The notes under the pieces are model-generated. The model did no database searches. It saw only the letters and a list, made by a program, of their open reading frames with translations, and was not told the origin of the DNA. The position numbers and the translations under genes were made by a program. Positions 31,265 to 36,672 of a DNA stretch of 36,672 bases are shown in pieces (position 1 is the first letter of the stretch; the number at the start of each line of letters is the position of its first letter). Source of the stretch: Labilithrix sp. (lineage in GTDB: Bacteria > Myxococcota_A > Polyangia > Polyangiales > Polyangiaceae); contig JAQBQJ010000360.1 of NCBI GenBank assembly GCA_028287065.1, forward strand, positions 1 through 36,672. The letters run 5' to 3'.

Positions 31265-32038
31265 ATGCTCCCTCTCCACTCACTCGAAGAGTTCACGGCG
31301 TCGATGCCGGACGCATATCGCGAGGCGTTCGACGACGAGGCGATCGCTCTGCACGCGGCCCTCGTCGCGCGTCGCAGCGGGAGCACGACGCGCGTCGAGA
31401 TCTGGAAGGACCTGCCGGAGCGCGTCGTCGCGATCTGCATCGTCGCCGACGATCGTCCCGGGTTGCTCTCGCAGATCAGCGCCGCGCTGGTCGCTCACGA
31501 GATCGACGTCGTGACCGCGCATGCGTACTGCCGCACGCGTTCCGACGGCGCGAAGGAGGCGGTCGACTTCCTGTGGATTCGACGTGTCGCGCGGCCGAAC
31601 GGCTCGATCGGGCCGATCCGCGCGCGTGACGTCGCGGCCATCGGCGAGATGGTCGATGCGCTCGTGCGAGGCAACGCGAAGTTCGACGCGGCGGTGCACT
31701 TCGCGCGCGCGATCCGAACGGCGGAGGCGAACACGCGCGTCCGTTTCGAGAACGCGCCGCGCGGCGAGGGCGACGGCACGATGCTGCTCACCGTCGAGGC
31801 GACGGACCGGCCGGGGCTCTTGCTCGTCGTGACGAAGGCGATCTTCCGCGCCGGCCTGCAGATCATCGGCCTTCGCGCGACGAGCGAGCAAGGACGCGCG
31901 ATCGATCGCTTTCACCTCGCCGAGCAGGACGGGAAGCCGCTCGTGCAAGCGCGGCTGCTCTCGCTCCAGGTCGAGATCCTCACGGCTCTGGAGGACGGCG
32001 GGGCGGACGAGACGAGCTCCGCCGCAGCCCCGCCGTGA
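31265..32038 (+). CDS. Orphan double-ACT-domain protein resembling the GlnD C-terminus
   Basis: This 257-residue protein resembles the C-terminal part of [protein-PII] uridylyltransferase (GlnD) without its nucleotidyltransferase and HD domains. The first ACT domain is at about 53-125 (VVAICIVADDRPGLLSQISA, then AHEIDVVTAHAYCR). The second is at about 173-240 (MLLTVEATDRPGLLLVVTKA, then AGLQIIGLRATSEQGRAIDR). Both carry the DRPGLL ligand-binding turn. In GlnD this region senses glutamine, so an amino-acid-binding regulator is plausible (inference). A full GlnD presumably exists elsewhere in the genome. The start at 31265 is the first ATG; the family match begins near residue 50. Confidence 0.85.
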   Translation: MLPLHSLEEFTASMPDAYREAFDDEAIALHAALVARRSGSTTRVEIWKDLPERVVAICIVADDRPGLLSQISAALVAHEIDVVTAHAYCRTRSDGAKEAVDFLWIRRVARPNGSIGPIRARDVAAIGEMVDALVRGNAKFDAAVHFARAIRTAEANTRVRFENAPRGEGDGTMLLTVEATDRPGLLLVVTKAIFRAGLQIIGLRATSEQGRAIDRFHLAEQDGKPLVQARLLSLQVEILTALEDGGADETSSAAAPP

Positions 32039-32059
32039 CGAGCACCGGTGCCACGCCTC

Positions 32060-32133
32060 CCGTCCTTAGTTCCGGCAACCGTCCTTAGTTCCGGCGACCC
32101 GTCCTTAGTTCCGGCGACCGTCCTTAGTTCCGG
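32060..32133. repeat. Four copies of the 16-bp repeat CCGTCCTTAGTTCCGG
   Basis: Exact copies start at 32060, 32079, 32099 and 32118 (periods 19, 20 and 19). They lie in the junction between the ACT-domain gene (ends 32038) and the convergent GYF-like gene (ends 32170). The same unit occurs twice at 12394-12428. On the minus strand it reads CCGGAACTAAGGACGG; the GGAACTAA part is also present just before hairpin B at 24331-24338. No T-run is present. Confidence 0.92.
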
Positions 32134-32169
32134 GAACCAAGGTTCGAATGGGGGGCGGCGGCCCCGCGG

Positions 32170-32484
32170 TTAGAGCGTTTTCAGCGCGGCGATGATGTCG
32201 GCTTCGTCGAGGATGCCCGACCAGAAGACGTCGCCCTGGCGCTGCACGCTTGCCTCCGTCGGGACGCGGCCCGAGCGGATGCCGCGCGCGAGCGGCCGCG
32301 CGGAGACCGGGCCCACCGTGTCGCCGCCTTCGACCCAGACGAGCCAGATCGGTTGTTCGAGATGTGCCGGATTGCCGAAGCCCGTTTGGTGCGCCTGCAT
32401 CGCCGAGGACTCTCGCCGCGCACGCGCCCGCCGGCAAGCGGCCGAGCCTCCCATTTGCGTCTCGATTTCGGCGCGATCCAGCAT
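32170..32484 (-). CDS. Small protein with GYF_2-like C-terminal domain
   Basis: The last 58 residues (IWLVWVEGGDTVGPVSARPL, RSGRVPTEASVQRQGDVFW and a terminal DEADIIAALKTL) have the layout of the small bacterial GYF_2 / DUF4339-like domain: W-x-V, GPVS, R.G.V and a terminal W. That domain is thought to mediate protein contacts. The N-terminal part is Arg/Ser/Ala-rich and not recognisable. The start is uncertain: ATG at 32484 (104 residues), ATG at 32400 (76 residues) or GTG at 32529. It is convergent with the ACT gene across the four-copy repeat. It is divergent from the OmpA lipoprotein at 32633; the spacer 32485-32632 has only weak promoter-like sequences. Confidence 0.6.
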   Translation of the reverse strand: MLDRAEIETQMGGSAACRRARARRESSAMQAHQTGFGNPAHLEQPIWLVWVEGGDTVGPVSARPLARGIRSGRVPTEASVQRQGDVFWSGILDEADIIAALKTL

Positions 32485-32632
32485 GACTGGCAAGTTCCGC
32501 CATGGCGTACCATCGGGGTCGATGAGCACGTGAAATGAGCCGTTTCGTGGACCTGAGGGCGGCGGGCAGCGCCTGAAAAGTTGTCCGAAGCGAATCCGAC
32601 CTAGTACCGCCGTTGGGACAGGGAGGTTTCCT

Positions 32633-33130
32633 ATGGTCCGAACGTCTTCGATGATTCTCGCCTGCACTCTCGTGCTGGCCGCCGGCTGCGCGAAGAAGCC
32701 CGTCGCCCGTGAGCTTGCGGTCGTGAACACGACGGCCGGCTTGCTCGGCAACGTCCGCCTCGACGATCAGCTCGCAAAGCTGTGCAACGTCACCTTCGGT
32801 AACGTCGATCGTGCCCCGAAGTTCGATTACGACGAGGCCGCGCTCTTGCCGCAGGACCGCGACGTCCTCGAGCAGGTGGCCAAGTGCGTCACCACCGGTC
32901 CGTTGAAGGGCCGCAAGCTGGCTCTCGTCGGTCGCGCCGATCCGCGCGGTGAGACCGAGTACAACATGGTGCTCGGCGATCACCGCGCCGACGCCGTCCA
33001 CATCTACCTCGCGCGCCTCGGCGTCGGCGAGAACCGCATGACCAAGACGTCGCGCGGCGAGCTCGACGCCGAAGGTCAGGACGACGAGAGCTGGTCGCGC
33101 GATCGCCGCGTCGACATCGCGCTCGAGTAG
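32633..33130 (+). CDS. OmpA-family lipoprotein (Pal-like)
   Basis: This 165-residue outer-membrane lipoprotein binds peptidoglycan. The signal ends in an AAGC lipobox (TLVLAAGCAKK, C19). The OmpA C-terminal domain (about 60-165) has FDYDEAALLP, KLALVGRADPRGETEYNMVL and GDHRADAVHIYLARLGV, then a terminal SRDRRVDIALE. These correspond to the strands and helices that contact diaminopimelate in Pal/OmpA. GGGAGG at 32621-32626 gives a well-placed ribosome-binding site for the ATG at 32633. A TTGTCC / TAGTAC pair (32581-32607, 15 bp apart) is a weak candidate promoter. The kinase follows 99 bp downstream. Confidence 0.92.
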   Translation: MVRTSSMILACTLVLAAGCAKKPVARELAVVNTTAGLLGNVRLDDQLAKLCNVTFGNVDRAPKFDYDEAALLPQDRDVLEQVAKCVTTGPLKGRKLALVGRADPRGETEYNMVLGDHRADAVHIYLARLGVGENRMTKTSRGELDAEGQDDESWSRDRRVDIALE

Positions 33131-33178
33131 TCGCAAGTAGCGGAGACTTCCGCGATCCAGAGGGCCCGCGCTCCCCTC

Positions 33179-33199
33179 GAACCGGATCACCCCCGGTTC
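33179..33199. other. Hairpin between OmpA lipoprotein and kinase
   Basis: A 7-bp perfect stem GAACCGG / CCGGTTC (33179-33185 and 33193-33199) has a 7-nt loop. There is no T-run after it, so it is at best a weak or Rho-linked stop. It lies about 30 bp upstream of the kinase start and could equally be part of its leader. Confidence 0.35.
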
Positions 33200-33229
33200 T
33201 CACGTGCAAAGCGCATCACTTCCTTGGGC

Positions 33230-34480
33230 ATGACCGATGCTTCAACAGCGGTCATGCCCTTGGTCGTTTCGTCGACCCTTCCCTCGCTGGGCACGGCGAG
33301 ATCGGGCAAGTCGTTCGCGATGCCGAAGGCACCGATGCCGCCGAGGGTCGAGATCGTCGCGAAGTCGCCGGCCGAGCCGATCGAGATCCTCGAGATCGTC
33401 GACGACGAGACCACGCACGGCACCGGCAAGACGGTCGTGTGCGGCTACACCATCGGCCGTCTCCTCGCCCGCGGCGGCCTGTCCGTCGTGTTCGAGGTGA
33501 CGCATCCGGACGTCGCCGAGCCGCTCGCGATGAAGGTCATCACCGACGAACGCCTGCAGCACGACCTCGCCGCGTCCGCGATCCACACGCATGCCGGCAA
33601 CATCGCGAAGCTCGCGAGCCCCCATGTCGTGCGGACGTTCGATGCCGGTCGCCTGCCGTCGGGCGAGCCCTTCGTCGTCATGGAGCGCCTCCTTGGCGAC
33701 GATCTCGACACGCACCTCCGCGCCCGCGGTCCCCTGCCCGTCGCGGACGCGATCGGCTTCCTGATCCAGGCCTGCGACGGTCTCGCCGAGGCGCACGCCG
33801 CCGGCATCGTCCACGGCGACATCAAGCCGGGCAACCTCGTCATCGAGCCGCGCCCGCAGGGCCCCTGCCTCGAGATCATCGATTTCGCGCCGTCGGTGCC
33901 GCGCGCCTCCGATCCGGACGATCCGCTGGTGACCTGCTCGCCCGGCTATGCGTCGCCCGAGCAGCTCGGGACGCGCCCCGACGTCGACGGTCGCGCGGAC
34001 GTATGGGCGCTCGGCGCGGTGCTCTTCGAGCTCGTCACCGGCGCGCGGGCGTTCGAAGCGACGACGCTCCCCGAGATGCTGAAGGCGACCAGTCGCGTGC
34101 CGCCCTCCATGCGCGCGCAGAGGCGCGACGTGCCCGAAGGCCTCGACGACGTCGTGCGCCGATGCCTCGCGCGGGATCGCGAGCTCCGCTTCGAGGGCGT
34201 GCGTGAGCTGCGCGATGCGCTCGCTGCGCTCTCCACGGTCCCTCGTGCGGAGGTCGCATGGGCGCGGCGCGTGACCGTGCGCGTACGTCGTCCGAATGCG
34301 CGCCTGCGCAGCACGTTCTTCCTCGCAGCGCTCGGGCCCGCGTCGGCGCTCGTGTCGATGACGCTCGTGCGCCTGGTGATGGCCAGCGGCCTCGCCTCAC
34401 CCCCCGTCCCTGCGGCATGGCCTCCGCCCGTCGCGCTGACCGCGCCCTCGACGGCGGAAACGCCCGCAGCCCCTCGTTGA
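33230..34480 (+). CDS. Ser/Thr protein kinase with non-RD catalytic loop and DFA motif, membrane anchored
   Basis: This 416-residue kinase has its domain at about 70-345. The ATP loop is ARGGLSVVFEV, lacking the second canonical Gly. The lysine is K102 in AMKVI and the catalytic loop is VHGDIKPGN (H195, D197, N202), with Gly in place of Arg. The metal site is IDFA (D218), with Ala in place of the DFG glycine. The activation end is YASPEQ and DVWALG is present. The key Lys, Asp, Asn and Asp are all present, so activity is likely despite the variant motifs. One C-terminal helix (about 362-382) precedes a Pro/Ala tail. The N-terminal 70 residues are low-complexity. I chose the ATG at 33230 over TTG at 33224. 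Substrate unknown. Confidence 0.9.
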   Translation: MTDASTAVMPLVVSSTLPSLGTARSGKSFAMPKAPMPPRVEIVAKSPAEPIEILEIVDDETTHGTGKTVVCGYTIGRLLARGGLSVVFEVTHPDVAEPLAMKVITDERLQHDLAASAIHTHAGNIAKLASPHVVRTFDAGRLPSGEPFVVMERLLGDDLDTHLRARGPLPVADAIGFLIQACDGLAEAHAAGIVHGDIKPGNLVIEPRPQGPCLEIIDFAPSVPRASDPDDPLVTCSPGYASPEQLGTRPDVDGRADVWALGAVLFELVTGARAFEATTLPEMLKATSRVPPSMRAQRRDVPEGLDDVVRRCLARDRELRFEGVRELRDALAALSTVPRAEVAWARRVTVRVRRPNARLRSTFFLAALGPASALVSMTLVRLVMASGLASPPVPAAWPPPVALTAPSTAETPAAPR

Positions 34481-34562
34481 TCCGCGGGCGCGCGGGCCTG
34501 TCCGACATTCACCGCAGGCCAAAAACGGTGCGCTCCGCGCGTTCTCGGAACATCATGTGTCG

Positions 34563-35537
34563 ATGCGGAACGTCCTCGTCTTCGCCGCGGCCGGCGGCGC
34601 GCTCGCCGCGGCCATCGCGTGTGGCAAGGGCGGCATCGAGCAGGTCGGCGAGATCGACCTCGACGGAGGCGCGCCGGACGACTCGGTGATCCTCGGTCCC
34701 GACAACAAGCCCGCGCCGACGGGGCCGGCCGGCTCCGGTCTCGCGACCGGTCTGCCGTGCGACGTGCAGGCGGTCGTCGAGAACCGATGCAAGACATGCC
34801 ACGAGGGCAACGCCGGCGCGCCGCGGCTCCTCGACTACGCGGACTTCATGGCGCCCTCGAAGGCGGACCCGACGAAGAACATGGCGCTCATGTCGCTCGT
34901 CCGTCTGAAGAGCACGACGAGCCCCATGCCTCCGCCGCCGGCGGCGTTGCCGAATGCCGACGAGATCGGCGCGTTCGAGGAGTGGGTCGCCGCCGGTACG
35001 CCGAAGGGTGGACTCTGCACGGATCCGCCGCCCGACGGCGGCGTCGACGCAGGCGACATCGGCGATGCAGGCCCCGACGCCACGCCGGGATGCGCGAGCG
35101 GAGCGAAGTGGACGCAGGGCAACCAGAAGTCGCCGCTCATGCATCCGGGCGTCGCGTGCAATGCGTGTCACGGCAAGCTCGGCGGACCGAACCTCGCGTT
35201 CGCCGGCACCGTGTATCGCGGCGGACTGCACGACGTCGACGACTGCAACGGCACGGGCCCGCCTCCGCCGGTCACCGTCGTCATCACCGACAAGATGGGC
35301 AAGACCGTGAACGCGAAGGTCAACGAGGCGGGGAACTTCTACGTCGAGGCCGAGCAGGGCGGCCCCGCGAAAGGCCCTGGCGGAGGAGGCGGAGGCTTCA
35401 AGGCGCCCTTCCGCGCGAAGATCGTCGACGGCACGAAGGTGCGCGCGATGACGGGCTCGGTCACGTCGGGTGACTGCAACTCGTGCCACACGCCCGCCGG
35501 CAAGAACGGCGCGCCGGGTCGCATCCTCGCGCCCTGA
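34563..35537 (+). CDS. Secreted lipoprotein with three CxxCH haem-type motifs
   Basis: This 324-residue exported lipoprotein (lipobox AIAC, C20) has three CxxCH motifs: CKTCH (76-80), CNACH (199-203) and CNSCH (305-309). Around the first, the PMPPPP stretch (about 121-126) resembles the Met-ligand loop of a monohaem cytochrome c domain. The segment LLDYADFMAPS and the later EIGAFEEWVAAGTPKGG fit the cytochrome-c-like domains of surface proteins. A carboxypeptidase-regulatory-like strand pattern (TVVITDKMGKTVNAKVNEAG, then NFYVEAEQ) lies between motifs two and three, with an intervening Gly-rich turn. It is probably periplasmic or surface electron transfer or redox sensing. A GTG at 34557 is the alternative start. 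No terminal oxidase gene is nearby. Confidence 0.85.
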   Translation: MRNVLVFAAAGGALAAAIACGKGGIEQVGEIDLDGGAPDDSVILGPDNKPAPTGPAGSGLATGLPCDVQAVVENRCKTCHEGNAGAPRLLDYADFMAPSKADPTKNMALMSLVRLKSTTSPMPPPPAALPNADEIGAFEEWVAAGTPKGGLCTDPPPDGGVDAGDIGDAGPDATPGCASGAKWTQGNQKSPLMHPGVACNACHGKLGGPNLAFAGTVYRGGLHDVDDCNGTGPPPPVTVVITDKMGKTVNAKVNEAGNFYVEAEQGGPAKGPGGGGGGFKAPFRAKIVDGTKVRAMTGSVTSGDCNSCHTPAGKNGAPGRILAP

Positions 35538-35625
35538 GCGAACGTCAGCCTCCGAGGCTCGACGGCAGGTCGCACCCGACCGCGCGCGAGACGAGCACGC
35601 TTTCTGCTTCTTCGTGACACACGCG

Positions 35626-36135
35626 ATGGAGAAGCACGACCGTAACGGCAGGAGCGACACGGTCCTGCGGATCATCGCCGCGCTGAAGCTCGTCAAGGTC
35701 GCGGTGCTGCTCGCGCTCGGCATCGCGGCGCTCGTGGTCGTCCATCACGATCCGCCCGACGTGCTCGTGCGCGCGGCGAACATCGTCGGCGTCGACCCCG
35801 AGAGCCGCCATCTTCACGCGCTCGCCTCGAAGCTCGGCGGCGTGAGCACGAAGCATCTCGAGGAGGCCAGCTTCGGGAGCTTCTTCTACGCCGCGCTCTT
35901 CGCGGTCGAGGGCGTCGGCTTGTGGATGAAGAAGCGCTGGGCCGAGTACTTCACCATCGGGATCACGCTGTCGTTCGTCCCCATCGAGATCTACGAGCTC
36001 GCCAGGCGCTTCAGCGCGGTGAAGTTGATCACGCTGGGGCTGAACGTCGCGATCGCCGTCTACCTGATCGTGCGCGTCACGAGCGAGCGAGGTCGACGAC
36101 CAGCCCACGCGCGGCTCGGCATCGCTTCGCGCTGA
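35626..36135 (+). CDS. DUF2127-family membrane protein
   Basis: This 169-residue integral-membrane protein has about four hydrophobic segments (about 13-40, 85-105, 110-130 and 133-152) and the DUF2127 pattern. It starts TVLRIIAALKLVKVAVLLAL, then GVSTKHLEEASFGSFFYAAL, EGVGLWMKKRWAEYFTIGIT and PIEIYELARRFSAVKLITLG. Function is unknown. The ATG at 35626 is the first good start; upstream 35538-35625 shows nothing clear. Its last 59 bp overlap the convergent methylase gene on the other strand. The C-terminal RRPAHARLGIASR tail is encoded by that overlap, so the tail is probably not constrained. Confidence 0.88.
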   Translation: MEKHDRNGRSDTVLRIIAALKLVKVAVLLALGIAALVVVHHDPPDVLVRAANIVGVDPESRHLHALASKLGGVSTKHLEEASFGSFFYAALFAVEGVGLWMKKRWAEYFTIGITLSFVPIEIYELARRFSAVKLITLGLNVAIAVYLIVRVTSERGRRPAHARLGIASR

Positions 36136-36672
36136 GCTCCACGCCGATCGCGTCGAGGCCCATCGCATTCGCGACCGCGAGCACGGTGCCGCGACCGCAG
36201 AACGGATCGACGACGACGCGCGCACCGACCTCGTCGCGGAGGTATGCGCACGCGACCTCGCACGCGCGCACGCCCATCGCGCGGCTCCACGGCATGAAGC
36301 CGGCGTCGGGAAGGACGTCCGGGCCGGGGCGCCTCGGCGTGGGCCTGATCTCGTGCGCGATGCACAGCATGTGCGACCAGCTCGGGCGACCGAACGAGAT
36401 CGTGCCAGGCGGCTTCCGGCACACGATCTTGTGCCACAGGAGCGATGCGCCCTCGTCCTCGGCGGCGCGCATCACGAGATGGCTCTTGTCGACGAGCGTC
36501 CCTTCGTGACGGATGTCGCTCTGGAAGAAGATCGCCACGCTCTGCCGCGGCGTCCAGGCGATCACGCGGCGAGCGGCGAGGACGAACCAGTCGCGCCACT
36601 CGTCGAAGCCGAGATCGGCGCGCTCGGACACGTCGGGGAGCGAGGTGACGACGCTCGCGCCCTCGCCCGGCG
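36077..36672 (-). CDS. SAM-dependent DNA methyltransferase-like protein, N-terminus cut by window edge
   Basis: The frame is open to the right edge; 198 residues are visible. They start PGEGASVVTSLPDVSERADL, a segment found near the N-terminus of a family of uncharacterised DNA-methylase-like proteins, so only a few residues are missing. Motif I is near the C-terminus, VVVDPFCGRGTVLAVANAMG followed by LDAIGVEL, as in gamma-class N6/N4-type or TRM11-like methylases. The catalytic (D/N)PPY motif is not obvious; DKSHLVMRA and WHKIVCRKPPG lie in the region where it would be expected. No restriction partner is in view, and the target, DNA or RNA, is unknown. The gene overlaps the DUF2127 gene by 59 bp. 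Confidence 0.82.
   Translation of the reverse strand, partial: PGEGASVVTSLPDVSERADLGFDEWRDWFVLAARRVIAWTPRQSVAIFFQSDIRHEGTLVDKSHLVMRAAEDEGASLLWHKIVCRKPPGTISFGRPSWSHMLCIAHEIRPTPRRPGPDVLPDAGFMPWSRAMGVRACEVACAYLRDEVGARVVVDPFCGRGTVLAVANAMGLDAIGVELSAKRCRAARGLVVDLARS

Noticed and set aside
33179-33199. Rho-independent terminator
   Set aside because: A 7-bp stem but no T-run after it.
34495-34525. Terminator from GGCCTG / CAGGCC stem followed by AAAAA
   Set aside because: The run is A on the plus strand after the stem, so it gives no U-tract for the kinase transcript and is on the wrong side for the minus strand.
1-36672. Genomic island, prophage or biosynthetic gene cluster
   Set aside because: No integrase, transposase, phage structural, NRPS or PKS gene was seen, and composition is uniform apart from short intergenic repeats.

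Overview
This is a very GC-rich chromosomal stretch, about two-thirds G+C by eye, with strong G/C third-position bias. Gene content points to Myxococcota, probably a Polyangia-type myxobacterium (inference from content; no marker gene is present). Supporting features are two Hanks-type Ser/Thr kinases, a five-PAS histidine kinase, an integral-membrane class III adenylyl cyclase, an ECF sigma/anti-sigma pair, many secreted lipoproteins with Ala/Pro/Gly-rich linkers, a TPR/PEGA-type envelope protein and an OmpA porin with thrombospondin type-3 repeats. About 35 protein genes are supported. Two are cut by the window edges: a kinase at the left and a DNA methylase-like protein at the right. I saw no rRNA, tRNA, CRISPR array, transposase or integrase.

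Layout. 1-7.1 kb: partial kinase, beta-hydroxyacid dehydrogenase, peptide deformylase with a secretory-type N-terminus, aldo/keto reductase, YjbR-like protein, BON lipoprotein, glycine-rich stress-type protein, a clear intrinsic terminator, and an AlkZ-like winged-helix protein. 7.1-7.4 kb: a repeat-rich junction with a duplicated gene 3' end. 7.4-13.4 kb: two coupled lipoproteins, a divergent TetR regulator with a palindromic operator, a coupled metallo-beta-lactamase-fold lipoprotein, and a glutathionyl-hydroquinone reductase. 13.4-19.2 kb: adenylyl cyclase, a lipoprotein, a secreted esterase, then the ECF sigma/anti-sigma operon and an unknown protein with a degenerate metallopeptidase-like motif. 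19.2-24.0 kb: histidine kinase plus overlapping response regulator, and a large acyl-CoA dehydrogenase. 24.05-24.4 kb: a 299-bp nested palindrome. 24.4-29.2 kb: membrane-anchored alpha/beta hydrolase and an OmpA / TPR-PEGA / lipoprotein operon. 29.2-36.7 kb: PAP2 phosphatase, YqgE/AlgH, degenerate receiver, orphan double-ACT protein, GYF-like protein, OmpA lipoprotein, second kinase, three-CxxCH lipoprotein, DUF2127 membrane protein and the methylase.

The genes fall into signalling (kinases, cyclase, HK/RR, ECF, TetR), envelope (lipoproteins, OmpA, TPR/PEGA, PAP2) and redox/detoxification (AKR, GS-hydroquinone reductase, dehydrogenases). Short overlaps (ATGA, GTGA or TGATG) suggest translational coupling in the TetR-MBL, sigma-anti-sigma, HK-RR, TPR/PEGA-lipoprotein and double-lipoprotein pairs.

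The least ordinary material is non-coding. The composite palindrome at 24086-24384 has two inverted 51-nt hairpins, each preceded by GTAG and differing by compensatory base pairs. They flank a long inverted repeat whose arms are themselves chains of hairpins. Two further families of short repeats occupy gene ends: a 16-mer with a TTAG core, and arrays headed by GAGAACAGG. They fill four of the eight convergent gene junctions.
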